NCBI RefSeq assembly: GCF_031457455.1
Contig: NZ_JAVDWU010000003.1
Span: 434,001 to 498,000 of the forward strand
Direction of reading: 5' to 3'
Length of the DNA stretch: 64,000 nucleotides
Source: Hydrogenophaga palleronii_A
GTDB lineage: Bacteria > Pseudomonadota > Gammaproteobacteria > Burkholderiales > Burkholderiaceae_C
Shown here piece after piece: positions 16,301 to 25,547 of this stretch. The position numbers and the translations under genes are program-made. The notes below the pieces were generated by a model. That model was not told where the DNA came from and did not search any database. It was given only the letters and a program-made list of their open reading frames with translations. Position 1 is the first letter of the stretch, and the number at the start of each line of letters is the position of its first letter.

Positions 16301-17036
16301 GGTGCGCACCTCCTTCAGGACGGTTGGGGCGCATTTTGTCGAGCACCAGGCAGATGGCCACGGCGCTGGCAATGGCCACCAGGATGTTGAGCTTGAGCGG
16401 CAGCGCCCAGGCCGCCACCGCAGCGGCCCCCGCCACCCCGGCCGAGACCATGCGCAGCCTGGACGTGGCCAGCGACGCCAGTACACCCAGCAGGGCCAGG
16501 ATGCCGGCGAAGCCCAGTCCCCATTCGGTGGGGATGGCGTTGGTCAGGGCGATCCCCACCAGGCTGGCACCCATCCAGGCCAGGTAATTCACAGCGCAGT
16601 TGCCTGCCAGGTAGGCCTGTTGCTGCGCCAGTTCGTCGGCGGTCTGCCCGGGTTTGGGAAAGCGTCGGGCGAAGAACACATAACTCAGGTCGCCTGTGAG
16701 GTACCCTGTGACGAGGCGCTGAAAACGCGGCAAATGCATCAGATAAGGCCTCAAATGGGCCGAAAACACGACAAATCGTAAATTTACACAGAACGCCGCC
16801 GCCAGAATCACCCACAGGGGCGCTCCCGCCGCGATCATCGGCACGGCTGCGAGTTGGGCACTGCCGGCGTAGACGATCAAGGTCATCAGCACCGCCTCCA
16901 GCCCTGAGAGGCCCGACTTCACCATGGCCACGCCGGTCATCAGGCCCCAGGCGGCAATGCCCATGCCCACCGACGTCTGATCGCGCATGCCTTCCCAGAA
17001 TTCGGGATGGCTGCGATGCACGGACTGGTAGAACAT
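16293..17036 (-). CDS. azlC: AzlC-family branched-chain amino acid exporter subunit
   Basis: 247 residues with about six to eight helices. The family motifs are visible: YAGSAQLAAVPMIAAGAPLW, CVNLRFVVFSAHLRPYL, and GDLSYVFFARRFP. It pairs with AzlD for amino acid efflux across the inner membrane. Its ATG shares a base with the fmt stop (TGATG), so it forms the distal part of an fmt operon. Regulation not visible; no Lrp gene is immediately adjacent. Confidence 0.93.
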   Translation of the reverse strand: MFYQSVHRSHPEFWEGMRDQTSVGMGIAAWGLMTGVAMVKSGLSGLEAVLMTLIVYAGSAQLAAVPMIAAGAPLWVILAAAFCVNLRFVVFSAHLRPYLMHLPRFQRLVTGYLTGDLSYVFFARRFPKPGQTADELAQQQAYLAGNCAVNYLAWMGASLVGIALTNAIPTEWGLGFAGILALLGVLASLATSRLRMVSAGVAGAAAVAAWALPLKLNILVAIASAVAICLVLDKMRPNRPEGGAHHV

Positions 17037-18037
17037 CAGCCTACCGCCGTGGATGTGTCGGCGGCGCTCAGCACCTGACCAGGCGCCAGCGAGAAGCCGC
17101 GCAGGAAGTCACCCACCGGCAGGCGCTTGCCGCCAGCACGCTGCAGGGCGGTGAGCACCAGCACGCCTTCGCCCGTTTGCACACGGATGCCATCGTCGGC
17201 CACCGCGAGCACCGTGCCAGGCGCGTCCGATGCGGTGCCAGGCTCTGCGCGCGCGGACCAGAGCTTGACGGCTTCACTGCCCGCCACGAAGCTGGCGCCA
17301 GGGAAAGGGTCGAAGGCGCGCACACGCCTTGCCAGGACGGTTGCAGACTGGCGCCAGTCAATGAGCGCTTCGGCTTTTTCGATCTTGTGCGCGTAGGTGA
17401 CCCCTTCGGCGGGCTGCGCGACCGGGCGCAAACCGCCACAGGCCGCCAGCTCCAGCGCTTCCACGATCATCCGCCCGCCCAGCTCAGCCAGCCGGTCATG
17501 CAAGGTCGCCGTGGTTTCCTCTTCACCGATGCGCAGACGCTCGGTCAACAACATGTCACCCGTGTCCAGTCCGGCGTCCATCTGCATGATGGTCACACCG
17601 GTTTCCGCATCGCCTGCCTCAATGGCCCTGTGGATGGGCGCGGCACCGCGCCAACGCGGGAGCAGGGACGCATGGATGTTCAGGCAACCCCATTTCTGGC
17701 GTGTCTCGTTGCCGCCCATCCCATCCAGCACCCACTGCGGCAGGATCAGCCCGTAGGCGGCCACGACCATCACGTCGGCGTCAGCCTCTTCCATCATCCG
17801 GCGGGCGGCCGCGGCGTCTTCCGGGTACTTGCCGTCCAGCCGCAGGCTGCGCGGCTGCGCCACCGGGATGTGGTGTTCGAGCGCAAACTGCTTGACCGGC
17901 GACGCCTGCAGCTTCATGCCCCGGCCAGCGGGTCGGTCGGGTTGGCTAAGCACCAGGGCGATCTCAAAGCCTGCCGCGTGCAAACGCTGCAGGGCCACGC
18001 TGGCGAACACCGGCGTGCCGGCAAAGATGATTTTCAT
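17036..18037 (-). CDS. fmt: Methionyl-tRNA formyltransferase
   Basis: 333 residues, slightly above the usual 310-315. It formylates initiator Met-tRNA using 10-formyl-tetrahydrofolate. Motifs are MKIIFAGTPVFASVALQRL at the start, the catalytic loop NIHASLLPRWRGAAPIHRAI, then GVTIMQMDAGLDTGDMLL and a C-terminal OB-like domain ending near FLRGFSLAPGQVL. A small insert around GNETRQKWG precedes the catalytic loop. It clusters with def, as is common, with a lipoprotein gene between them. Confidence 0.97.
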   Translation of the reverse strand: MKIIFAGTPVFASVALQRLHAAGFEIALVLSQPDRPAGRGMKLQASPVKQFALEHHIPVAQPRSLRLDGKYPEDAAAARRMMEEADADVMVVAAYGLILPQWVLDGMGGNETRQKWGCLNIHASLLPRWRGAAPIHRAIEAGDAETGVTIMQMDAGLDTGDMLLTERLRIGEEETTATLHDRLAELGGRMIVEALELAACGGLRPVAQPAEGVTYAHKIEKAEALIDWRQSATVLARRVRAFDPFPGASFVAGSEAVKLWSARAEPGTASDAPGTVLAVADDGIRVQTGEGVLVLTALQRAGGKRLPVGDFLRGFSLAPGQVLSAADTSTAVG

Positions 18038-18078
18038 GGGTTGCAGTGTCGGTTCGCACGCTGTGCGCCCGTCCGTCG

Positions 18079-18576
18079 TCAGAATCGGTCGCCTACGTCG
18101 TCCAGCAGGGGTTCGTCGGTGTACACCAGCTTGCGCACCACGCCCTGGGAATCGATATGGATGTGAGCCAGGCGGGCCAGCGAAAAGGGTTCCAGGTACC
18201 TGTAGGTCCAGACGTCGCCATCAAACCGGGCAACACGCTCCACCACCGCCGGTCTGCCGAACTGGCGCAGCACATCTTCCCGGGTCCAGCGATCCACCTC
18301 GATGCGCTGCAGCCATGCGACATCCAACACCTGATCCATGCGCGCCAACCGCCCCTGGGCGTCCAGATCCAGATTGAAGACCTGCTGCCTGGATGGCTGA
18401 CGCGAATACTGAAGTCTTGTGCCCTCCGGAAGCGCGTGGACCGCCGTGGGCGTGCCCAGACGCTGTTCGATGGCGACGCGCGACGTGCCCAGCGCCACGG
18501 TTTCGGGCATGCCGCTGCAAGCCGTCAGCACAAGGGCAAGCACGGTGGTGATCAGCGTCAATGCGCCACGCATCAT
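18079..18576 (-). CDS. Lipoprotein with tandem BamE/SmpA-like regions
   Basis: 165 residues with a lipoprotein signal: hydrophobic TLITTVLALVLTAC, with the lipobox LTAC placing the lipidated Cys near residue 20. The mature part contains two short BamE-like units, LGTSRVAIEQRLGTPTAVHAL and RWTREDVLRQFGRPAVVERV, each followed by strands. This resembles the small outer-membrane lipoprotein domain family (BamE/SmpA/OmlA) though it is not the canonical BamE. The start overlaps the end of def (ATGA), so it is co-expressed with def and fmt. Function unknown. Confidence 0.75.
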   Translation of the reverse strand: MMRGALTLITTVLALVLTACSGMPETVALGTSRVAIEQRLGTPTAVHALPEGTRLQYSRQPSRQQVFNLDLDAQGRLARMDQVLDVAWLQRIEVDRWTREDVLRQFGRPAVVERVARFDGDVWTYRYLEPFSLARLAHIHIDSQGVVRKLVYTDEPLLDDVGDRF

Positions 18577-19094
18577 GCGCGTACCGCCTCCCGTTGAGCC
18601 TTGACCAGCTTGCTTTTGATGCGGTTGCGCTTGAGCGGCGACAGGTATTCCACAAACACCTTGCCGATGAGGTGGTCCATTTCATGCTGGATGCACACCG
18701 CCAGCATGCCCTCGGCTTCGATCACCCGGGACTGGCCCTCGCCGTCCAGCGCCCTGACCTTCACCGCCAGCGACCGCTCCACGCCGTCATAGATGCCCGG
18801 CACCGACAGGCAACCTTCTTCGCCCTTGCGCTTTTCCGGGCTGGCCCATTCGATCTCGGGGTTGATCAGCACCATGGGCTGGTTGCGCTCTTCGCTCACG
18901 TCAATCACGATCAGGCGCTCGTGCACATCCACCTGTGTGGCCGCCAGGCCAATGCCGTTGGCGTCGTACATCGTGGCCAGCATGCGAGGAATCAGGGCCT
19001 GGATGCGTTCGTCGACCTGCGCCACCGGGCGCGCCACGGTGTGCAGGCGCGGATCGGGGTAACACAGGATGGGCAGCAGTTCAGCAGAGGTCAT
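18573..19094 (-). CDS. def: Peptide deformylase
   Basis: 173 residues from the ATG at 19094. Removes the N-formyl group from nascent proteins. All three class motifs are present: GIGLAATQVDV, EGCLSVP with the metal-binding Cys, and QHEMDHLIGKVF with the HExxH zinc/iron site. A longer upstream frame to 19268 is rich in Arg/Pro and was rejected. Located in a def-lipoprotein-fmt-azlCD run, and divergent from the LysM gene. Confidence 0.97.
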   Translation of the reverse strand: MTSAELLPILCYPDPRLHTVARPVAQVDERIQALIPRMLATMYDANGIGLAATQVDVHERLIVIDVSEERNQPMVLINPEIEWASPEKRKGEEGCLSVPGIYDGVERSLAVKVRALDGEGQSRVIEAEGMLAVCIQHEMDHLIGKVFVEYLSPLKRNRIKSKLVKAQREAVRA

Positions 19095-19383
19095 GGTCGA
19101 AAACAGCGACGAGCGGGGAACAACAACGGGCCGCCAGGGCCCTTCTACTGGCAAGCGTGCCGCGACCCATTCGTGGTGGCGCGGGCACGCACTTGCGCGT
19201 TTGTCGGTATTTTCGCCACTTTTAGCGGATGGCGCTGGGCGTCGCCTGCATAAACATTGCCTAATCAAAGCCTTGCGCGCAAAATCAAATGCGAATTATC
19301 AAGACCAAAGCGCTGTCACGAACAGGCCGCTCGCCCTTCCGGGGCTGGCCCTGCCGGGAGCGTGCATGCCCCAGGGGCCCTAC

Positions 19384-20727
19384 ATGCCATTGAAGATCCG
19401 TTCGAACGCCTCCTTCTCCTTGCCTCACGGCCTACGCCCCCTGGCTTGCGCCACAGCGCTGCTGGCTGCCACCCTGGCCTCCGGTGTGAGTGCCCAGAAT
19501 TTCCCCATCACCCCCGGTCAACGCGCCACCGCCACCCAGGTGGCCCAGGCCGGCGTGCCCCTGTCCGAACTGGCACCCAACGCACCCGACAGCTACACCG
19601 TCAAGCGCGGTGACACCCTCTGGGCCATTTCCGGCATGTTCCTCAAGAGCCCCTGGCGCTGGCCCGAGCTCTGGGGCATGAACCTGGAAGACATCCGCAA
19701 CCCGCACCTGATTTTTCCCGGCCAGGTGCTGTTCCTTGACACCAGCGACGGCACCGCCCGCCTGAGCACCCGCCGGCCCGGCGACGGCGGCACGCCCACC
19801 GTGCGGGTTTCGCCCCGTGTGCGTTCGGAAAGCCCGTCCGACTCGGCGATTCCGCCGATCTCGCTGCAGGCGATCGAGTCCTTTCTGGCCGAGCCCATCA
19901 TCGTGGACCAAGGCACTTTCGCTCGCGCACCGCGCATTGTCTCTGCCACCGACAGCCGCGTGCTGATGAGCATGGGCGACCGCGCCTATGCCCGCGCCCT
20001 GTACGGCAGCAGCGAAGGCGGCGACGCCGAGCCCCTGAGCATTGGCGAAGGCAAACCACGCAACTTCCGCGTGTTCCGCAACGCCACGCCGCTCAAGGAC
20101 CCGACCACCGGTGAAGTGCTGGCCTACGAGGCACAGTACGTGGGCAAGGCCTACCTGGTGCGCGAAGAGACACGCAGGGTTCCCGCGCCCGTTCCGAGCC
20201 AGCCGGCGGCACTCACCAAAGACGTCTATACCCCGCAGTTCGAGAACACCGCGCACAACGTCGAGCGCACACAAATGCCCGGCAAGCCCGCCGCCGAGGC
20301 CGGCGCGGAGATCATCCCGGCCACCATCGACATTGTTCAGGCCAAGGAAGAAGTGCGCATCGGCGACCGTCTGCTGCCCGAGCCGCCCCGCGAACTGCCC
20401 AACTACGTGCCCAGCGCACCCGCGTTCACCCTCACCGGGCAGATCGTCTCGGTCTACGGCAATGCGGTGACCTTCGCCGGCCAGAACCAGGTCGTGGCCA
20501 TCAACCGCGGCATCGAACATGGTGTTGAACGCGGTCACGTGCTGGCCTTGCAGAAGGACTCGCAAGTCGTCGTCGACAAGACCGATACCGCCCGCACCCA
20601 GATTCGCCTGCCTGGCGAACGCAACGGGCTCATGATGGTGTTCCGCACCTTCGACAAGGTGTCTTACGCCCTGGTGCTGCAAATCACCGACGGGGTCAAG
20701 GTCGGCGACGCATTCGTGAACCCCTGA
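19384..20727 (+). CDS. Exported LysM-domain protein
   Basis: 447 residues from the ATG at 19384; an in-frame ATG at 19366 with GGGAG upstream would add six residues. The signal peptide is RPLACATALLAATLASGVSAQ. A LysM domain follows at about residues 55-105 (YTVKRGDTLWAISGMFLKSP through FPGQVLFL), with the WRWPELW insertion typical of this betaproteobacterial family. The remaining 340 residues form strand-rich repeats without a known catalytic motif. The next gene, dprA, starts 7 bases downstream, a conserved pairing. Probably binds peptidoglycan in the periplasm. Confidence 0.88.
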   Translation: MPLKIRSNASFSLPHGLRPLACATALLAATLASGVSAQNFPITPGQRATATQVAQAGVPLSELAPNAPDSYTVKRGDTLWAISGMFLKSPWRWPELWGMNLEDIRNPHLIFPGQVLFLDTSDGTARLSTRRPGDGGTPTVRVSPRVRSESPSDSAIPPISLQAIESFLAEPIIVDQGTFARAPRIVSATDSRVLMSMGDRAYARALYGSSEGGDAEPLSIGEGKPRNFRVFRNATPLKDPTTGEVLAYEAQYVGKAYLVREETRRVPAPVPSQPAALTKDVYTPQFENTAHNVERTQMPGKPAAEAGAEIIPATIDIVQAKEEVRIGDRLLPEPPRELPNYVPSAPAFTLTGQIVSVYGNAVTFAGQNQVVAINRGIEHGVERGHVLALQKDSQVVVDKTDTARTQIRLPGERNGLMMVFRTFDKVSYALVLQITDGVKVGDAFVNP

Positions 20728-20733
20728 CCCCGC

Positions 20734-21828
20734 ATGAGTGGGGAGGAGTTGGCCGCCTGGCTGCGGCTGCTGCTCACGCCTGGCGTGGGCACCGACTCGG
20801 CACGCAAGCTGCTCGCTGCGTTTGGCCTGCCTGAAGCGATCTTCGGGCAAACCAGCAGTGCGCTCGAGGCCGTAACGGGCTCACAACGCGCACAAGCGCT
20901 GCTGACCGAGCCAGAGGAACTGCCCGCCGCCCTACAGCGGTTGCAAGACTGGCTGGCCGCAGGGCCCGATCGCCATGTGCTGACCCTGGCGGACAAGCGG
21001 TTTCCCGCCGAATTGCTGGAAATGGCCGATCCGCCGCTCATGCTGTACGTACTGGGCGACGTGAACGCGCTGCACCACCCCCAACGGTTGGCGATCGTGG
21101 GCAGCCGCAATCCGACACCCCAGGGTCAGGCCAACGCGCGCCAGTTTGCCCTGGCACTGTCACAAACAGGCGTGTGCATCGTGTCCGGCCTCGCATTGGG
21201 GGTGGACGGGGCGGCCCACGAAGGTGCACTCGAAGGCGGCAGTCCAACCATTGCGGTGGTCGGCACCGGGCTCGATCGGGTGTACCCCAAACGCCATCTG
21301 AACCTCGCCCACCGCATCGCCGCGCAAGGCGCCATCGTGAGCGAATATCCCCTGGGCACACCACCTCTCGCGGCCCATTTTCCCCAGCGCAACCGCCTGA
21401 TTGCCGGCCTCTCGCAGGGCACACTGGTGGTGGAGGCTGCGGTGCAATCAGGCTCACTGATCACAGCCCGGCTCGCCGCCGAACAAGGCCGCGAGGTGTT
21501 CGCCATTCCCGGCTCCATCCATGCACCGCAGTCCAAAGGCTGCCACGCACTGATCCGCCAGGGCGCCAAACTCGTCGAATCCGCCAACGACATCCTCGAA
21601 GACCTGCGACTGCCCACCAGTCCACCACTGCCCTTTGACACGCCTGCAAGCGCACAGGAAGACACCCTGCTGGAAGCCCTGGGCCACGACCCCGTGAGCC
21701 TCGACGCCCTGCAAGCCCGCACCGGCCTCGACACCGCCACCCTGCAAGCCCGGCTACTGGAACTCGAACTCGAAGGCCACGTCGGCCGCCTGCCCGGCGG
21801 ACTGCTGCAACGCATCGGCCGCAGCTAA
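20734..21828 (+). CDS. dprA: DNA-processing protein DprA
   Basis: 364 residues. DprA loads RecA on incoming single-stranded DNA during natural transformation. The N-terminal SAM-like helical domain begins EELAAWLRLLLTPGVG. The Rossmann-like core shows LAIVGSRNPTPQGQANA, CIVSGLALGVDGAAHEGAL, AVVGTGLDRVYPKRH, FPQRNRLIAGLS and SLITARLAAEQGREVFAIPG. A C-terminal winged-helix domain (about residues 305-360) ends RLPGGLLQRIG. Its presence suggests, but does not prove, competence. Seven bases separate it from the LysM gene. Confidence 0.96.
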   Translation: MSGEELAAWLRLLLTPGVGTDSARKLLAAFGLPEAIFGQTSSALEAVTGSQRAQALLTEPEELPAALQRLQDWLAAGPDRHVLTLADKRFPAELLEMADPPLMLYVLGDVNALHHPQRLAIVGSRNPTPQGQANARQFALALSQTGVCIVSGLALGVDGAAHEGALEGGSPTIAVVGTGLDRVYPKRHLNLAHRIAAQGAIVSEYPLGTPPLAAHFPQRNRLIAGLSQGTLVVEAAVQSGSLITARLAAEQGREVFAIPGSIHAPQSKGCHALIRQGAKLVESANDILEDLRLPTSPPLPFDTPASAQEDTLLEALGHDPVSLDALQARTGLDTATLQARLLELELEGHVGRLPGGLLQRIGRS

Positions 21829-21910
21829 GGCACCCAGGAGGGGAGGCTCAGCCTCCGGAGCGAAGCGCCGCATCCAAAGGCAGGTAAAGTCCGGCGCGAA
21901 GTGTCTCAAT

Positions 21911-22017
21911 TCCAGGGGCAGCAAGGGACGGCTCCGCCGGCCCAAGATGCCGTCCCCCCTCCAAGCGCCGAAGGCGCGCAAGAGAGGGGGGAAGCCGCGT
22001 CAGCGGCGCAGGGGGGA
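21911..22017 (-). repeat. GC-rich intergenic repeat, copy R2
   Basis: This is a diverged copy of the family. It has GGCTCCGCCGGCCC, GCCGTCCCCCC, CGCCGAAGGCG and GCCGCGTCAGCGGC stems and ends in a G-run four bases before the stop codon of the DUF1631 gene. The preceding 21838-21900 holds a partial second copy (GGCTCAGCCTCC and related). The stretch lies between the convergent dprA and DUF1631 genes and may act as a bidirectional terminator. Confidence 0.6.
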
Positions 22018-22021
22018 GTAC

Positions 22022-24421
22022 CTAATTAAGCAGACGCTCAGGATTGGCATCCAGCTTGGCCAGCGCATCGCGCGTGGCGCGAACGGTGAGGGCCTCGTCT
22101 TCGCTGGGAACCAAAAGCCCGGCCTGCAAGTAAGCGGCCACTCTCGCAGACTGGATCAGGAAGCAGCGACCGCTGTTGGTCACAAAGAGGTACAGCTGGC
22201 CCCGCTGACTGCGCCAGGCCAGCTGCACGCTGTTGAGCTTGCCGTTGTGGTCCAGTCCGAACCAGGAGCCGATCTGCAGCTCCACCGCCCAAGCCCGCAT
22301 GGCTTCGCTCGGCTGGCTGCCACCCTGGTTGATCACCTCGATGTTGCTGGCGTCCACGCCGGTGATCATCTCGATGCTCTCGTTGTCGAGGTCCAGATCG
22401 CCCACCCCGCTCTCGGGCAGGAAATCTTCCAGATTGGCCAGCCGCTTGGCCAGCTTGTCCATGCTTTCTTCCGGAATGGCTTCGGTGCGGGACATGAAGG
22501 CATCGGCCAAGGTATCGCTCACCGATTTGATGTGCTGATCCTGCAAGCCAGCCGGGAAGCCCAGCAGCCCCATGCCCTGACGCAGGCGCTGCAGCAGGTT
22601 CGGCAATTGCTGGATCACGCGCGCCCGGTCGTTGCGGTTGGGCTTGGCGCTGGCTGCCCAGAGCAGTTCGCTGGCCACCTGCTTGAGCGAACTGGTTTCT
22701 TCGTGTTTGAGTCCGTATTTCACGCTGGCCACGGCCAGCACGTCGACCCAGACCTTGAACAGGAACTCGCGCACCTCTTCGCGCACCGGCACATCGTCGA
22801 GCAGCTTGCGCAGTTCGATGGTGTACTGCACCGAGAGGGTTTCCTTCTGTTCGATCTGCTGCGCCACACTGACCACACGGCTGGTGCTGTCCTGCTCGCT
22901 GAGGTAGGTCGACAGAAACTTCTGGAACTCGTCAAACACGAGCTGGAACACACGCCGGCCCGTCTCGGGGTACTGCTCGATCACCTGCACCACCCGCTTG
23001 ATTTCTGCTTCAAGTGCGGCAGACCCCACGTTGGTCTCAAAACCCATCACACACGAACCCATGCGGTCGATGAGCTTGCGTGCGGGATGCTGCAGGGCAC
23101 TGAAAAACTCGGGCTCAGCCAGTGCCACGCGCAGCACCGGGATCTGCAGACGGGCAAACCAGACCCTGACACTGGGCGGAATGCGCTCCTCGGCCAGGAT
23201 GCTCTGGAACATCAGCGCCACGACCTCGATCGTGGCTTTTTCGGTCGAGGTGGTGGCCGCCTGCTTGAGCTCTGTCGTGCGCTGTCGCAAGGCACTGGAA
23301 GCCCGCTCCACATGGCTGGCATCCATCTGCATCGCAACACCGCCGGCGCCTGTTCCGCCATAGGCGGGATCCATGCTACCGGTTGAAGGTGTACCCACCT
23401 CCCTGCGGACCACCGCCATGCTCTGCTGCATGGCCTGCTCCAGCCTGGGCGACGGCGGGAGAAGCTGGGTGGCCTCGAAATCACCACCAATCTTGTCCAT
23501 GAGCAGGCGTTTGAGCCGCCCCACCACGCCCTGGGCCCGCATGCGAGCCCGCGCCAGGGGGGTGGCACTGGTCAGCATGCGGGTTTCTTCGTGCACGCCC
23601 ATCGATGATGAACCGGCACGCGAGGGCCCGAACGCCCCAGGTGCTGAGCTGCCTGCTGGGCCAAACGCGGGCGCCGACGAAAGGCTGGAGCCGAACGCGT
23701 CGCGTGGCGGCGCGTCGCCAGAGCGGCGGCCTGCCGCCGGAGGCACGGGCGCGGGAGATGACCCCGTGCGCGTGCCAGGCGCGCGCTTCACCAGCGACTG
23801 AAGATCGATTTCCTTCATGACCCCACTGGACACCAGGAATTCGTTGGCGGCCTTGTACCCCTCGTGCAGCTTGGTGGCCATGATGGGCAAGAGCGCATCC
23901 TGGATCAAGGCCCAGGCTTCGCGGGTCATCTGGGCGTCCAGCCACTGATCGACCAGAATTCGCGCTGTCACGTCGGGCAGCAACACATCGCCGCGCGGCA
24001 ACTCCTGTCGCTTCTCCAGGTGCTGGATGCGCAGACGCAAGTCGTTGAGTTCGGAGGACGATTTGTCAAGCACCCGCATGGCCAACCGGGAGGCCATGAT
24101 CTGGTCGTCAATCGTGCCTTCGGCCACCAGCTCCAATCTTCCCGTGCTCAAAGGGTTTCCGGAGGAACTGAGCTTGGGCAAAAGCGTGCGCTGAAGCTCT
24201 TTGCGGCTGCCGTTGAGCCAGGCGGTCTGGTGTTTCTGGAAGGCGGTCCAGGCGTCCCGCCGCTCCTGCATCTCGCGAGCCGGACCTGCCTGGTCGAGAA
24301 GAGAGGTCAGCCGCGTATCGCAGGCCCTGACCATTTCGGGAAGCGCACGGCCCACGTGAACCACGAACAGTTCACGCGCCTGTTTGGCAAGGGATGAGAC
24401 GTGCTGATCAGGCGAAACCAC
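22022..24421 (-). CDS. DUF1631 family protein
   Basis: A 799-residue, mostly helical and presumably cytoplasmic protein. A low-complexity Ala/Gly/Ser/Pro linker (around residues 210-270, for example SSAPAFGPAGSSAPGAFGPS) separates an N-terminal helical region from the large C-terminal part. That part contains RVWFARLQIPVLRVALAEPE and DRMGSCVMGFE, the core of the DUF1631 family seen in beta/gammaproteobacteria. The last about 100 residues (SWFGLDHNGKLNSVQLAWRS, then GQLYLFVTNSG) look like a PilZ-like barrel, which would suggest cyclic-di-GMP links; that is inference. Function unknown. Confidence 0.85.
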   Translation of the reverse strand: MVSPDQHVSSLAKQARELFVVHVGRALPEMVRACDTRLTSLLDQAGPAREMQERRDAWTAFQKHQTAWLNGSRKELQRTLLPKLSSSGNPLSTGRLELVAEGTIDDQIMASRLAMRVLDKSSSELNDLRLRIQHLEKRQELPRGDVLLPDVTARILVDQWLDAQMTREAWALIQDALLPIMATKLHEGYKAANEFLVSSGVMKEIDLQSLVKRAPGTRTGSSPAPVPPAAGRRSGDAPPRDAFGSSLSSAPAFGPAGSSAPGAFGPSRAGSSSMGVHEETRMLTSATPLARARMRAQGVVGRLKRLLMDKIGGDFEATQLLPPSPRLEQAMQQSMAVVRREVGTPSTGSMDPAYGGTGAGGVAMQMDASHVERASSALRQRTTELKQAATTSTEKATIEVVALMFQSILAEERIPPSVRVWFARLQIPVLRVALAEPEFFSALQHPARKLIDRMGSCVMGFETNVGSAALEAEIKRVVQVIEQYPETGRRVFQLVFDEFQKFLSTYLSEQDSTSRVVSVAQQIEQKETLSVQYTIELRKLLDDVPVREEVREFLFKVWVDVLAVASVKYGLKHEETSSLKQVASELLWAASAKPNRNDRARVIQQLPNLLQRLRQGMGLLGFPAGLQDQHIKSVSDTLADAFMSRTEAIPEESMDKLAKRLANLEDFLPESGVGDLDLDNESIEMITGVDASNIEVINQGGSQPSEAMRAWAVELQIGSWFGLDHNGKLNSVQLAWRSQRGQLYLFVTNSGRCFLIQSARVAAYLQAGLLVPSEDEALTVRATRDALAKLDANPERLLN

Positions 24422-24503
24422 AATAGTTTCAGTATGACACGAAAGAACACCGCCCCATCAGGGGGCCCGGCCAGGCATGACAGTTGCCCGGCCGCCATGG
24501 CCG

Positions 24504-25466
24504 TTATACAACAGCACCAGCGTTCGGGTCATCGGGATCGCCATCCTTGCCATCCTTGCGGGTGCCTGGCTTGACCAGATCCTCGCGAGACACGCCCAGC
24601 CACATCGCCACGGAAGCCGCCACAAAGATCGACGAATAGATGCCGAACAAGATGCCGATGGTGAGCGCCAGCGCAAAGTAGAAGAGCGTGGGGCCGCCGA
24701 AGAGGAGCATGGACAACACCATCGCTTCGGTCGAGCCGTGGGTGATGATCGTGCGGCTCATGGTGGAAGTGATGGCGTGGTCGATCACCTGCGCGGGGGT
24801 CATCTTGCGCTGGCGCCGGAAGGTCTCCCGGATGCGGTCAAAGATCACCACCGATTCGTTGACCGAATACCCCAGCACCGCCAGCACCGCTGCCAGCACC
24901 GCCAGCGAGAACTCCCACTGGAAGAAGGCGAAGAAGCCGAGGATGATGATCACGTCGTGCAGGTTGGCGATGATGGCCGCGATGGCAAACTTCCATTCAA
25001 AGCGGAACGCCAGGTAGATCACGATGCCGATCACCACCATGGCCAAGGCAAGCAAACCGTCCTCCACCAGCTCGCGGCCCACCTGCGGGCCCACGAACTC
25101 CGTGCGTCGCAACTCGACCGCCGGATTCTGGGCCTTCAATGCCGCCAACACAGTCTCGCTCTGCTGGCCTGCCGTCTGGCCTGCCAGTGCCGGCAGACGC
25201 AGCAGCACCTCTCGCGAGGTGCCGAAATTCTGTACCGGCACATCAGCGTAGCCGAGACCTTCGATGACGTGGCGCACCGCGTCCAGATCGGCCGGTTGCT
25301 CATAGGCCACTTCCATGACGGTACCGCCGGTGAACTCGACCGACAGGTTCAGTCCCCGAGTGACCAGAAAGAAAACCGCCAGCACAAAGGCGATGGTGGA
25401 GAACGCGTTGAGGGCCAACGCGTGCTTCATGAACGGGATGTCCCGGCGAATGCGGAAAAACTCCAT
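24504..25466 (-). CDS. secF: Protein translocase subunit SecF
   Basis: 320 residues. Six membrane helices are predicted by eye, with a first periplasmic domain starting GLNLSVEFTGGTVMEVAYEQ. Motifs are VGPQVGRELVEDG, the helix VVIGIVIYLAFRFEWKFA, GYSVNESVVIFDRIRE and SRTIITHGSTEAMVLSMLLF. It partners SecD and YajC to drive late steps of Sec export with the proton gradient. An 81-bp gap separates it from secD. A C-terminal extension is acidic and Asp-rich (EDLVKPGTRKDGKDGDPDD). Confidence 0.97.
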   Translation of the reverse strand: MEFFRIRRDIPFMKHALALNAFSTIAFVLAVFFLVTRGLNLSVEFTGGTVMEVAYEQPADLDAVRHVIEGLGYADVPVQNFGTSREVLLRLPALAGQTAGQQSETVLAALKAQNPAVELRRTEFVGPQVGRELVEDGLLALAMVVIGIVIYLAFRFEWKFAIAAIIANLHDVIIILGFFAFFQWEFSLAVLAAVLAVLGYSVNESVVIFDRIRETFRRQRKMTPAQVIDHAITSTMSRTIITHGSTEAMVLSMLLFGGPTLFYFALALTIGILFGIYSSIFVAASVAMWLGVSREDLVKPGTRKDGKDGDPDDPNAGAVV

Positions 25467-25547
25467 GGTATTTATTCCTTGTCAGGAGTCTTCAGAAGAA
25501 GCGCATGTGAAGTTGCAACATAAAATTCCATGGTCTTGTTCCGTGAT